Source: Nocardioides iriomotensis
GTDB taxonomy: Bacteria > Actinomycetota > Actinomycetes > Propionibacteriales > Nocardioidaceae
Reading direction: 5' to 3'
NCBI RefSeq assembly: GCF_004168035.1
Contig: NZ_SDPU01000023.1
Coordinates: 62,001 to 126,000, forward strand
Length of the DNA: 64,000 bases
Below the pieces are notes generated by a model. That model worked only from the letters and a program-made list of their open reading frames with translations. It was not told the DNA's origin and did no database searches. Position numbers and translations under genes: made by a program. Shown in pieces: positions 14,518-22,940 of the stretch (within the stretch, counting starts at the first letter, position 1; each line of letters opens with the position of its first letter).

Positions 14518-17298
14518 TCAGCCGGCCGGCGTGAAGTCCGGGTCGCCGACCGGGTCGTCGGGGGTCCCGGAGCCGGCCTGGGCCTGGTTGGACCAGTTCT
14601 CCAGCTCGGCCATCACGAGCGGGTGCTTGTCGACGCACACGACCACGAGATCGCCGGCGTTGGCGCGTGACATGGCGTGCCGGACCGCCTCGATCTCCTC
14701 GAGGATGACCTCCACCTGCTTGCAGCGCGCCCCGGCGGCCATGCTCGCCCGGACCCCCTCGGCGACCAGGTCGGCGGTGGCGCCGCGCTCCCGCCCGCGG
14801 AGCGCGACGTCCTCGCGGACGACGACGACGTCGAAGTGCTGGGCCGCGATCGCGCCGAGCTCGCGCATGTCGTCGTCGCGCCGGTCGCCCGCGGTGGCGA
14901 TGACGCCGATGCGCGACGGCTTGCCGAGCTCGCTGGTCGTGGCCAGGCCGTCGCCGACGCGGTCCACGAAGTCGCCCAGCATCCGCATGCCGGGTGCGTT
15001 GTGGCAGTAGTCGACTATGACGTGGCGGCCGTTGACCTCGACCTCGTTGAGCCGGCCGGGCGACAGGTAGTAGTTGGTCGAGAACGTCCGCAGCCCCTGC
15101 CGGATGTCGTGCAGCGGGGCGCCGGCGGCGAAGGCCGCGGCGGCCGCGGCGAGGGCGTTCTGGACGTTCATCCGGGCCCGGCCGTTGAAGGTGGCCGGCA
15201 GGAGGTGGGTCCAGGCGAGCTGCATGTCGCGCCGGCCGTGCCGGACCACGATCATCTCGCCCCGCTCGCTGGGCTCGAGGACGATCGCCTTGCCGCCGCG
15301 GCGGCAGTGCGCGTCGATCATGTCGCGGACCTCGGTGCCGGGCTCTTCCATCGAGAACCACACGACCTGGCCGGAGCAGCGCCGGCGCATCTCGCGCACC
15401 AGCGGGTCGTCGGCGTTGAGCACGGCGTGCCCGTCGCGGGGCACGGCCTCGACGAGCACGGCCTTGACGTCGGCGAGCTGCTCGACGGTGTCGATGCCGC
15501 GCAGGCCGAGGTGGTCGGGCTGCACGTTGAGGACCACGGCGACGTCGTTGCGCTCGTAGCCGAGGCCCTCGCGCAGGATGCCGCCGCGGGCGACCTCGAA
15601 GACGGCGAAGTCGACGCGGGGGTTCTGCAGCACCATCCGCGCGGACTTGGGGCCCGAGGCGTCGGCCCGGATGACCAGCCGCTCGTCGATGACGACGCCG
15701 TCGGTCGAGGTCATGCCGACCTTGCGGCCGAGGCCCTTGAAGATGTGGCTGATCATCCGCGACGTCGTCGTCTTGCCGTTGGTGCCGGTGACGGCGACGA
15801 TCGGGATCCGGCTCGGCGCGCCGGGCGGGAAGAGCATGTCGACGACCGGCTTGGAGATGAACTGCGGGTCGCCGATCGTCGGGTGGGTGTGCATCCGGAA
15901 GCCAGGGGCGGCGTTGACCTCGCAGATCGCGCCGCCGGTCTCGCGGACGGGCTCGGTGATGTCGGGGCAGATGAAGTCGATGCCGGCGATGTCGAGGCCG
16001 ACCATGCGGGCGGCCTCCTCGGCGATCTCGACGTTCTCGGGGTGCGCCTCGAAGGTGCGGTCGATCGAGATGCCGCCGGTCGACATGTTGCCGGTCAGGG
16101 TCAGCTTGACCATCTCGCCGGCGGGCGGGACGTCCTCCAGCCCGTAGCCCTGTTCCTTGAGGAGGGCAAGCGCAGCGTCGTCGACCTTGATCCGGGTCAG
16201 CACCTTCTCGTGGCCGACGCCGCGCCGCGGGTCGGCGTTGGTCTCCTCGACGAGCTGCTCGATCGTGGTCTGCCCGTCGCCGATGACGTGCGCCGGCACG
16301 CGCTCGGCCACGGCCGCGAGCCGGCCGTCGATGATCAGGCAGCGGTAGTCGCGGCCGGTGATGTAGGACTCGACGATCACCCAGCCGCGCCGCGACTGCT
16401 CCTTGGCGATCGGGAACGCCGCGCGCACGTCGTCCTCGTTCTGCAGGTCGAGGCAGACGCCGCGGCCGTGGTTTCCGTCGAGCGGCTTGACGACGACGGG
16501 GTAGCCGATCCGGTTGGCGACGGTGACCGCCTGGTCCGCCGTGCGGATGGACTCCTGCTTGGGCACCGGCAGGCCGGCCGCGCCCAGGAGGCGGGTGGTG
16601 AGGTCCTTGTCGGAGGCGACGTCGACGGCGATCGCGCTGGTGGCCGAGGTCATGGTGGCGCGGATGCGCTTCTGGTGGACGCCCTGGCCGAGCTGCACGA
16701 GGGAGTACTGGTTGAGCCGGATCCAGGGGATGTCGCGGGAGACCGCCTCGTCGAGGATCGCCTGGGTGGACGGGCCGAAGGCGGTGCGCTCGGCGCGCAG
16801 GATGAAGGCCTCGAGCTCCTTCTCCCAGTCGAACTCCGGATCGGCCTCGACGAGGTGGTTCACCAGCCGGACGGCGAGACGGGCGGCCGCGAGACCGACC
16901 TGCTCGTCGACGTACCCGTAGACGATGTTGTAGTGCCCCCGCTTGCCCTTGACCTGGCGGGTCTTGCCGCGGCGGATGTCGTGGCCGACGACCTGCTGCA
17001 GCGCGAGCGCGCAGTGCTCGGCGACGTGGCCGAGCCAGGTGCCCTCGTTGAGCCGCTCCACGAACCCGCCGCGCCGGCCGCGGGAGCAGGAGTGCTCGCG
17101 CAGCCCGGGCAGCATCTGCAGCAGCTCGTCGGTGAACCCGGGGAGGTTGTTGGTGGGGAAGTCCTCCAGGGACCCGAGGTCGACGACCAGGTGGATCGCC
17201 TTGTCGTAGGACCAGACGTTCGCGCCGCGGTAGACGCGGGTCTCAAGGATCGCGAGGTCGGGGGAGGGGCGGGTGGCCGGACGGGGCTGCTCAGTCAC
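14518..17298 (-). CDS. cphA: cyanophycin synthetase CphA
   Basis: A 926-residue two-ligase enzyme that polymerises Asp and Arg into cyanophycin. The N domain covers about residues 1-160. An ATP-grasp domain follows (about 215-480) with VVKPLDGNHGRGV and ESYITGRDYRCLI, which ligates aspartate. The Mur-ligase domain has GTNGKTTT near residue 504, FEVARGGILREG, NVQPDHLGLRGIDT and VIVDYCHNAPGM. All three domains look complete, so both activities are expected. The GTG start at 17298 has AAGGAG upstream and overlaps the 3' end of cphB by 8 nt, so the two are translationally coupled. Confidence 0.93.
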   Translation of the reverse strand: MTEQPRPATRPSPDLAILETRVYRGANVWSYDKAIHLVVDLGSLEDFPTNNLPGFTDELLQMLPGLREHSCSRGRRGGFVERLNEGTWLGHVAEHCALALQQVVGHDIRRGKTRQVKGKRGHYNIVYGYVDEQVGLAAARLAVRLVNHLVEADPEFDWEKELEAFILRAERTAFGPSTQAILDEAVSRDIPWIRLNQYSLVQLGQGVHQKRIRATMTSATSAIAVDVASDKDLTTRLLGAAGLPVPKQESIRTADQAVTVANRIGYPVVVKPLDGNHGRGVCLDLQNEDDVRAAFPIAKEQSRRGWVIVESYITGRDYRCLIIDGRLAAVAERVPAHVIGDGQTTIEQLVEETNADPRRGVGHEKVLTRIKVDDAALALLKEQGYGLEDVPPAGEMVKLTLTGNMSTGGISIDRTFEAHPENVEIAEEAARMVGLDIAGIDFICPDITEPVRETGGAICEVNAAPGFRMHTHPTIGDPQFISKPVVDMLFPPGAPSRIPIVAVTGTNGKTTTSRMISHIFKGLGRKVGMTSTDGVVIDERLVIRADASGPKSARMVLQNPRVDFAVFEVARGGILREGLGYERNDVAVVLNVQPDHLGLRGIDTVEQLADVKAVLVEAVPRDGHAVLNADDPLVREMRRRCSGQVVWFSMEEPGTEVRDMIDAHCRRGGKAIVLEPSERGEMIVVRHGRRDMQLAWTHLLPATFNGRARMNVQNALAAAAAAFAAGAPLHDIRQGLRTFSTNYYLSPGRLNEVEVNGRHVIVDYCHNAPGMRMLGDFVDRVGDGLATTSELGKPSRIGVIATAGDRRDDDMRELGAIAAQHFDVVVVREDVALRGRERGATADLVAEGVRASMAAGARCKQVEVILEEIEAVRHAMSRANAGDLVVVCVDKHPLVMAELENWSNQAQAGSGTPDDPVGDPDFTPAG

Positions 17299-18298
17299 TC
17301 GGGAGGTCTCCTTCGGAATGCTGTCGGGCGCGGCGGCGTCGGAGCACCGTCGGCGACACGTCATCGGCGGCGATGTCCCGAGCCAATCGCTTCAGGTCGC
17401 GTCCCGCAACCGCGAGCTCCTCGGCCTCGCCGGGATCGACGACCGGGGCCTGGCGGACCAGCGCCTTGTCGGTGAGGTCGAACGCCGAGCCGGCGGGGAG
17501 CACGTGCAGGACCACGCCGGACGCGAGGAGGGGAGCGGTACGGCGGGCCTCGTGCGCGTTGGACACGATGGCGCGGCCGTCGAAGATCGTCACGACGCCC
17601 CGGCCGAGCACGCGCAGCCGGGTGTGGCCGTCGTCGTCATCGGTGATCAGCGCGCCGGTGTCCTCGTCGACGCCGATGCCGAGCAGGTGCGGGCTCTGCG
17701 CGACCAGCATGAGCAGCCGGCCGTAGCGGTTGCGCTGGCCGAAGTGCTGGTCGATGACGACGTCGCGGATCAGGCCGAGGCCGCCGGCGAGCTGGGTCAT
17801 CCGCTGCTTGGGGGTGGCGCCGCCGGTGCCGAACGCGACCATGTGCGAGGACTGGATGCTGGCGCCCGCGCTCGTGCCGCCGACGACGACGCCGCGCTCA
17901 TGGGCGGCCTTGATCTCCTCGCCGAAAGCGGTGCCGTTCACGATCGCGGACAGCTTGAGCTGGTTGCCGCCCGTCATGAAGATGCCGGTCGCGTCGGCGA
18001 GCCGCCCGACCACCTCCGGGTCCTCGGCCTGCTCCCGCGACTCGGGGCGCACGCCCCACACGTCGGCCGCGCCGATCTTGCGGAAGAGGGCGTCGTACAC
18101 GTCGACGATCTCGTCACCGAGCGAGGACGCGGTCGGGATCACGGCGATCCGGGCGTCGGGTCCGCCGGCGAGCCGGACGAACTCACTGAGCACGGACCGC
18201 TTGCCCAGCTTGTCCTCGGCTCCGCCGATCGCGAGGAGCGGACCCCGCCCCGGCGCCGGTGGTGTGGTCGACTGGGTCGGTTCTGGCCCGTTCGGCAT
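17291..18298 (-). CDS. cphB: cyanophycinase CphB
   Basis: A 335-residue S51-type serine peptidase that cuts cyanophycin to beta-Asp-Arg dipeptides. GPLLAIGGAEDKLG opens the domain, FMTGGNQLKL is the conserved Q motif, and GGTSAGASIQS holds the nucleophile Ser near residue 142. IDQHFGQRNRYGRL and LGIGVDEDTGALI are also typical. It is the first gene of a cphB-cphA operon. The start at 18298 is supported by a TAGGCT -10 box 7 nt upstream; a longer in-frame start would overlap the divergent SixA gene. Confidence 0.93.
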   Translation of the reverse strand: MPNGPEPTQSTTPPAPGRGPLLAIGGAEDKLGKRSVLSEFVRLAGGPDARIAVIPTASSLGDEIVDVYDALFRKIGAADVWGVRPESREQAEDPEVVGRLADATGIFMTGGNQLKLSAIVNGTAFGEEIKAAHERGVVVGGTSAGASIQSSHMVAFGTGGATPKQRMTQLAGGLGLIRDVVIDQHFGQRNRYGRLLMLVAQSPHLLGIGVDEDTGALITDDDDGHTRLRVLGRGVVTIFDGRAIVSNAHEARRTAPLLASGVVLHVLPAGSAFDLTDKALVRQAPVVDPGEAEELAVAGRDLKRLARDIAADDVSPTVLRRRRARQHSEGDLPSD

Positions 18299-18305
18299 GC
18301 ACGGC

Positions 18306-18311
18306 AGCCTA
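18306..18311 (-). promoter_or_regulatory. -10 box (TAGGCT, minus strand) for cphB-cphA
   Basis: On the minus strand TAGGCT ends 7 nt before the ATG of cphB at 18298, as expected for a leaderless mRNA. The gap to the divergent SixA gene is only 34 bp, so the two promoters must overlap. Confidence 0.5.
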
Positions 18312-18332
18312 CGGGGTGGCAGGGTGGGGCCC

Positions 18333-18839
18333 GTGGGTGGTGGCCGGCGACTCATTGTGATGAGGCATGCGAAGGCGGAGCCTTTCGCGTCGACAGACCA
18401 TGCCCGCGTGCTGACCGATCGTGGTCACGCCGACGCCGCCGAGGCGGGTCGCTGGCTGGCCGGACTGGGCGCGCTGCCCACCCATGTCCTGGTCTCGACG
18501 GCCGCCCGCACCCGCGAGACCTGGGCCGCCGTCGCGGAGTCCGCAGGAGCCAAGGCCGAGGTGTCGTTCGACGAGGCGCTGTACCACGGCGGCGTCGACG
18601 CGGCGGTCGAGGCGATCCAGGTGGTCGACCCCGAGGCGGAGACGGTGATGTTCATCGGGCACAACCCCACGGCGGCGTACCTCAGCCACTTTCTCGACGA
18701 CGGCGACGGCGACGAGGAGGCGATCAGCGGGATGCTGCGCGGCTTCCCGGCCTGCGCCGTCGTGGTGTTCGAGCTGACCGGCAGCTGGGCGGACGTCCGC
18801 CCGGAGGCGGGGCGGGTCGTCGCCTTCCACGCCCCCTGA
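18333..18839 (+). CDS. sixA: SixA-type phosphohistidine phosphatase (histidine phosphatase family)
   Basis: A 168-residue member of the histidine phosphatase superfamily. The catalytic RH motif is in LIVMRHAKAEP near the N-terminus, with VSTAARTRETW and MFIGHNPTAAYLSHFL carrying the second arginine and histidine. Length and the RHAKAE pattern match SixA proteins, which dephosphorylate phosphohistidine, although the substrate here is not known. The GTG start lies 34 bp from the divergent cphB start; the frame continues open upstream, but that region belongs to cphB on the other strand. Confidence 0.88.
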   Translation: MGGGRRLIVMRHAKAEPFASTDHARVLTDRGHADAAEAGRWLAGLGALPTHVLVSTAARTRETWAAVAESAGAKAEVSFDEALYHGGVDAAVEAIQVVDPEAETVMFIGHNPTAAYLSHFLDDGDGDEEAISGMLRGFPACAVVVFELTGSWADVRPEAGRVVAFHAP

Positions 18840-18848
18840 CCGCGCGAG

Positions 18849-20069
18849 TCAGACCGGGGGAGACGGGGTGGTGTAGCCGGCCTCCGCGTCGGCGGCCTCC
18901 ACCTCCTCGCGGGAGATGCCGAGGAGGTACATGATCGCGTCGAGGTACGGCACGTTGACCGACGTGTCGGCGGCCTTCTGCACGACCGGCTTGGCGTTGA
19001 ACGCGATGCCCAGGCCTGCCGCGGACAGCATGTCGAGGTCGTTGGCGCCGTCGCCGATCGCGACCGTGGCCGCCGTCGTGACCCCCGCCTGCTCGGCGAA
19101 CCGGCGCAGCGCCGCGGCCTTGCCGGCACGGTCGACGACGTCACCGACGATCCGGCCCGTGAGCCGGCCGTCGACGACCTCGAGGTCGTTGGCGGCGGCG
19201 AAGTCGATGCCGAGGTCGGCCGCGATCCGGTCGGTCACCTGGCTGAACCCGCCGGACACGATGGCGAACCGGTAGCCGAGCCGCTTGAGGGTGCGGACCA
19301 TCGTCCGCGCGCCCGGGGACAGCACGATGTCGTCGTAGACGCGGTCCAGCGCCGACGCTTCGAGCCCCTTGAGCAGCGCGACCCGCTCGCGCAGTGACTG
19401 CTCGAAGTCGAGCTCGCCCCGCATCGCCGCCTCGGTCACCCGGGCAACGTCGTCGAGGCAGCCGGCGTGCTCGGCGAGCATCTCGATGACCTCGCCCTGC
19501 ACGAGCGTGGAGTCGACGTCCATGACGACCAGGCGCATGCCGTGCCGCAGCAGGTTGGCGGGCTGGACCGCGACGTCGACCTCCTGGACGGCGGCCTCCT
19601 CGGCGAGGATCAGCCGCAGCGAGTCGGGGTCCGCGCCGGAGACGTGCAGCTCGATCGCGGTGACGGGGTAGCGCGCCATCCGCTCGATCCGGTCGATGTT
19701 CGCGCCGACGTCGGCGATCCGGCCCGCGATCGCCGCGACCGCCTTCGCCTTGAGCGGCATGCCGAGCACCGTGACGTGGCTGCGCCCGCCGCCGCGGCTC
19801 CGGTTGTCGCCGGTGCCGGACTCGACCTCGACGTGCATGTCGAGCTCGCCGGCGACGCGCTCCACCGCCTTGCGTAGCGCTTTGGGGTCGCGGGGGGCCG
19901 TGACCAGCACGCCGAGCACGAGCCTGCGCCTCAGCACGATCTGCTCGATGTCGAGCACGGCTCCGCCGTACGCCGCGAGCGTGGAGAACAGTGTCGACGT
20001 CACGCCGGGCCGGTCCTTGCCGGTCAGCGTGATGAGCAGTGTCTGGGGGTGGTCGGACACGCGCGTCAC
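18849..20069 (-). CDS. serB: phosphoserine phosphatase SerB with ACT domains
   Basis: A 406-residue enzyme for the last step of serine synthesis. Two ACT-type regulatory domains occupy about residues 8-90 and 95-170 (TGKDRPGVTSTLFSTLAAYG in the first). The HAD phosphatase domain follows, with DVDST near residue 183, SGGFSQVTDRIA as motif II and IGDGANDLDML as the metal motif. Such ACT domains often bind serine. GTG starts exist at 20069 and 20060; the upstream gene ends at 20071, so either start implies tight coupling in an operon. Confidence 0.92.
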   Translation of the reverse strand: MTRVSDHPQTLLITLTGKDRPGVTSTLFSTLAAYGGAVLDIEQIVLRRRLVLGVLVTAPRDPKALRKAVERVAGELDMHVEVESGTGDNRSRGGGRSHVTVLGMPLKAKAVAAIAGRIADVGANIDRIERMARYPVTAIELHVSGADPDSLRLILAEEAAVQEVDVAVQPANLLRHGMRLVVMDVDSTLVQGEVIEMLAEHAGCLDDVARVTEAAMRGELDFEQSLRERVALLKGLEASALDRVYDDIVLSPGARTMVRTLKRLGYRFAIVSGGFSQVTDRIAADLGIDFAAANDLEVVDGRLTGRIVGDVVDRAGKAAALRRFAEQAGVTTAATVAIGDGANDLDMLSAAGLGIAFNAKPVVQKAADTSVNVPYLDAIMYLLGISREEVEAADAEAGYTTPSPPV

Positions 20070-20070
20070 C

Positions 20071-20802
20071 CTATGCGTCGAACGGATACGCGCACGCCGC
20101 CACCAGTCCCCGTCTCGCAGCGTGGTCGAGCGGGAGCAGCGCCTCGCGGCGGGCGTCGATCTCGGTCGCGGTGACCGCGCCGCCGTCGTCCTCGAGCGCG
20201 AGCTCGACGATCACCCGGCAGCGCGCCGCCAGCCCCGCGAGGCGGACCGCGCGCGGCGCCATGGCGTGCGGCAGCACGAGGTCGGTGCTCTTGCGTAGCG
20301 CCATCAGCTCGTCGGCCACCTCCGGCCTCCAGCGCGCGACGTCGAGGTCGACCAGCGCCTCGGTCGTGCCGAGCAGGCTGTGCCGCAGCGCCGCCTCCGC
20401 CTCCGACGGGTCCGGCACCTGCCGGTGCGTCGCCGCCGGCAGCGCCAGCCACTGCACGCCGGCGCCGGCCCGGTGCGGCACCAGCCCGAGCTCCCCGCCG
20501 TCGAGCACCACGCCCTCGCCGTACTCCAGCACCTCGTTGTTGAACGCCGCCGGCCCGGCCAGCCCCAGCGGGTCGCCCGCGACGGGCAGCGCCAGCCCGG
20601 CCGCTCTGGCCCCTTCGGCCCTCAGCAGCCCGAGCCCGAGGATCAGCGGCACCGGCTCGTCCTGCTCCGGCAGCCCGACGACGTCGTGCGCCGCGTCGTC
20701 CTCGACGATCCGGTCCCGCGCCTCGTCCAGCGACGCCCGCCCCGCCGCGAACGCCGTGAACCACAGCGCGAACCGCGCGGACACGGGCAGGGATGCGCTC
20801 AC
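20071..20802 (-). CDS. conserved actinobacterial hypothetical protein
   Basis: A 243-residue protein of unknown function. FALWFTAFAAGRASLDEARD begins it, and the centre has FNNEVLEYGEGVVL, GLVPHRAGAGVQWLALPA and RHSLLGTTEALVDLDVARWR. I recognise it as a conserved actinobacterial protein without a characterised role. No membrane helix or signal peptide is seen. It lies immediately upstream of serB on the same strand (2-bp gap at most), so the two are probably co-transcribed. The GTG start was chosen because homologous-looking sequence begins there and the upstream frame passes through repeats. Confidence 0.75.
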   Translation of the reverse strand: MSASLPVSARFALWFTAFAAGRASLDEARDRIVEDDAAHDVVGLPEQDEPVPLILGLGLLRAEGARAAGLALPVAGDPLGLAGPAAFNNEVLEYGEGVVLDGGELGLVPHRAGAGVQWLALPAATHRQVPDPSEAEAALRHSLLGTTEALVDLDVARWRPEVADELMALRKSTDLVLPHAMAPRAVRLAGLAARCRVIVELALEDDGGAVTATEIDARREALLPLDHAARRGLVAACAYPFDA

Positions 20803-20837
20803 GACCGTGGACGTTACGCCGAGCCTGGCGGCTTCCC

Positions 20838-20886
20838 ACCAGATGGTGGGGTTCCCGTGCAACCGGGCCGAAACTTCGCACGGGAT
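20838..20886. repeat. left inverted repeat flanking the AbiEi-like gene
   Basis: An imperfect repeat of about 49 bp whose inverted partner is at 21971-22021. The core at 20863-20884 is 22 bp and matches the complement of 21972-21993 without mismatch; the outer part matches at many positions. The left copy also has its own short palindromes: CCACCAGATGGTGG at the outer end and CCCGTGC/GCACGGG around the core. Confidence 0.85.
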
Positions 20887-20984
20887 GCGCCAGTAAACGC
20901 AGGGCGTCTTGTGGACGATCAACGTCATCCACAGGGTGCACGATTGCCAACACCGCCGCAGCGCTCGCCCGGCACCGTCGAGGC

Positions 20985-21944
20985 ATGCACCTGCCGCCAC
21001 CCCGTGATCCAAACGATCTCCGCTGCACTCCGCTCCTCCTGAGGCGCGACTTGATCGGCCTCGGATGGAACGACCGGATGATCCGGCGAGCCGTAGGCGC
21101 TCGGGAGCTCGCGCGCGTCCGACATGGTGCGTACGTCGCGGCACCCGCTTGGAGCGCGTTGGACGAGGGCGGACGCTTCATCCTTCGAGGACGAGCGGTC
21201 GTACGTCAGAGTCGTACGGGCGCGGTCCTTTCGCACACGTCGGCGATCGCTGAGTACGACGCTCCACTCTGGGGCGTTGACCCCACCACGGTGCACGTCA
21301 CGCGCACAGACGGCCTGACCGGGCGCCGAGCCGCGGACGTGCGGCAGCACGAAAGTCGGCTACCAAGCGAAGCGCTCGTGATCATTGAGGATCGCTTGGT
21401 GACTGCCCCGGCCCGCGCGGTCCTCGAGACAATCACCGTTGTGCCGCCCGAGGCAGGTCTTTGCATCGCGAACTTCATGCTGCACCAGGGGTACACGACG
21501 GTGCCCGAGCTGCAGCGGGAATTTGTCGGCAAGGAGAACTGGTCCAACGCGCGTAGCGCCGAGATGGTGCTGCGTCTCGCTGACCCGCGCCCAGAAAGCG
21601 TGGGTGAGTCGCGCGCCCTGTGGGTGTGCTTCCAGGCCGGGCTTCCCCGGCCGGTTCCGCAGTACGAGGTCCGAGACCCGAGCGGGCGGGTCGTGGCGCG
21701 CGTCGACTTCGCCTGGCCCGACCTCGGTGTGTTCCTCGAGTTCGACGGCCGAGTGAAGTACGAAGGACTCCTCCGGGAAGGGGAGCGCGCCAGCGACGTC
21801 GTGCTCCGGGAACGTGACCGTGAACGGCTCATCTGCCGACTGACGGGGTGGAGTTGTGTCAGGGCGACATGGGCAGACGTCGATCGGCCGGCGCGCATCG
21901 TGCGTGAGCTGAACCACGCCCTGTTCGGTCAGCGGTCGGCATGA
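20985..21944 (+). CDS. AbiEi-type winged-helix / DUF559-like protein in an inverted-repeat cassette
   Basis: A 319-residue protein. The N-terminal part (about 10-60) with LLRRDLIGLGWNDRMIRRAV and RVRHGAYVA fits the AbiEi antitoxin-type winged-helix domain. The C-terminal part (about 215-315) with RVDFAWPDLGVFLEFDGRVK fits the DUF559/Vsr-like nuclease fold, with Asp and Glu residues in the expected places. Actinobacteria carry many such fusions; their role is unproven, but phage defence is suspected. No AbiEii toxin gene is adjacent. Codon third positions contain noticeably more A/T than the flanking genes, and the gene is bracketed by inverted repeats, both suggesting transfer. The ATG at 20985 gives a family-typical N-terminus. 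Confidence 0.8.
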   Translation: MHLPPPRDPNDLRCTPLLLRRDLIGLGWNDRMIRRAVGARELARVRHGAYVAAPAWSALDEGGRFILRGRAVVRQSRTGAVLSHTSAIAEYDAPLWGVDPTTVHVTRTDGLTGRRAADVRQHESRLPSEALVIIEDRLVTAPARAVLETITVVPPEAGLCIANFMLHQGYTTVPELQREFVGKENWSNARSAEMVLRLADPRPESVGESRALWVCFQAGLPRPVPQYEVRDPSGRVVARVDFAWPDLGVFLEFDGRVKYEGLLREGERASDVVLRERDRERLICRLTGWSCVRATWADVDRPARIVRELNHALFGQRSA

Positions 21945-21970
21945 GCGACGTACCTGCAAAACCTGTCGCG

Positions 21971-22021
21971 CCCCGTGCGAAGTTTCGGCCCGGGAGCGAC
22001 GGCATCCCAACAGGTGGTGGT
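21971..22021. repeat. right inverted repeat flanking the AbiEi-like gene
   Basis: Inverted partner of the repeat at 20838-20886. The 22-bp core at 21972-21993 is a perfect match, and the outer segment ends in GGTGGTGG, mirroring CCACCAGATGGTGG on the left. It begins 27 bp after the stop codon of the AbiEi-like gene. Confidence 0.85.
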
Positions 22022-22077
22022 AAACCGACGGGCTTCCTAAGGCCGAGTCGCGGGGCGGTGGGAGGGGGTGGGTGTCG

Positions 22078-22083
22078 TAGGTT
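22078..22083 (+). promoter_or_regulatory. -10 box (TAGGTT) for the ABC ATPase-NfeD-SPFH run
   Basis: TAGGTT fits the TANNNT consensus 36 bp before the ATG at 22119. This transcript would have a leader with the ribosome-binding site AGGGAG. Confidence 0.45.
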
Positions 22084-22118
22084 GGAGCCCGCCGACCGCC
22101 CAGCAACGTGAGGGAGAC

Positions 22119-22931
22119 ATGGACCCCGTTCTCGAGCTCGCCGACGTCTCGGTGCGGCGTGGTGAGGCCACGCTGATCGAAGGCATCGACTGGACGGTCG
22201 AGGAGGACGAGCGCTGGGTCGTGCTCGGGCCGAACGGGGCGGGCAAGACGACGTTGCTGCAGGTCGTGTCGGCGCAGATCCACCCGACCGACGGGGTTGT
22301 CGGGATCCTCGGCGAGGTGCTCGGGACGGTCGACGTGTTCGAGCTGCGGCCGCGGATCGGGCTGACCAGCGCGGCGCTGGCGGAGCGGATCCCGCGCGAC
22401 GAGCGGGTGCACGACGTGGTGGTGTCGGCCTCGTACGCCGTGATCGGCCGGTGGCGCGAGCACTACGACGACCTCGACCACGCGCGGGCCGACGAGCTGC
22501 TCACCGAGCTGGGCGTGCTGCACCTGGCCGACCGGACGTTCGGCACCCTGAGCGAGGGGGAGCGCAAGCGCGTGCAGATCGCGCGGTCGCTGATGACCGA
22601 CCCGGAGCTGCTGCTGCTCGACGAGCCGGCGGCGGGGCTCGACCTGGGCGGCCGGGAGGACCTCGTCTCCACGCTGTCCGTGCTGGCCATGGACGAGATG
22701 TCGCCGGCCACGGTGCTGGTCTCGCACCACGTCGAGGAGATCCCGCCCGGGTTCACCCATGCGCTGATGCTGCGCGAGGGGAGGATCGTCGCGTCCGGTC
22801 CGCTGGAGCACGTGATGACGGAGGACAACGTGTCCTCGACGTTCGGGATGCCGATCCTGCTCGAGCACAGCGACGGCCGCTGGTCGGCGCGTCGGCGCGC
22901 GCGGCACCGGGTCCCGGCGCAGCCCGGATAG
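22119..22931 (+). CDS. stand-alone ABC transporter ATPase
   Basis: A 270-residue single nucleotide-binding domain. Walker A GPNGAGKTT (about residues 40-48), the signature LSEGERKRV, Walker B LLLLDEPAAGLD and the switch histidine in VLVSHHVEEIP are intact. There is no membrane domain and no permease gene next to it. It belongs by pattern to the ModF/YlmA-like group of lone ABC ATPases. It is followed within 9 bp by an NfeD gene, then by an SPFH gene, an association I have seen repeatedly in actinobacteria. Function unknown; a membrane-remodelling role is possible. The ATG is preceded by AGGGAG. Confidence 0.87.
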   Translation: MDPVLELADVSVRRGEATLIEGIDWTVEEDERWVVLGPNGAGKTTLLQVVSAQIHPTDGVVGILGEVLGTVDVFELRPRIGLTSAALAERIPRDERVHDVVVSASYAVIGRWREHYDDLDHARADELLTELGVLHLADRTFGTLSEGERKRVQIARSLMTDPELLLLDEPAAGLDLGGREDLVSTLSVLAMDEMSPATVLVSHHVEEIPPGFTHALMLREGRIVASGPLEHVMTEDNVSSTFGMPILLEHSDGRWSARRRARHRVPAQPG

Positions 22932-22934
22932 GCT
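22929..22934 (+). promoter_or_regulatory. -10 box (TAGGCT) before nfeD-type gene
   Basis: TAGGCT spans the stop codon of the ABC ATPase gene and ends 6 nt before the NfeD ATG at 22941. This points to an internal leaderless promoter serving NfeD and the SPFH gene. Confidence 0.5.
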
Positions 22935-22940
22935 GGACGC

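Noticed and set aside
14677-17475. A 932-codon plus-strand frame opposite cphA
   Set aside because: Low-complexity Asp/Val/Gly/Arg composition and no domain; it is the antisense image of cphA. The same applies to long frames at 21360-24575, 55791-59057 and 57557-60133.
20985-21944. A complete AbiE toxin-antitoxin pair
   Set aside because: No nucleotidyltransferase (AbiEii) gene is found on either side; only the AbiEi-like protein is present.
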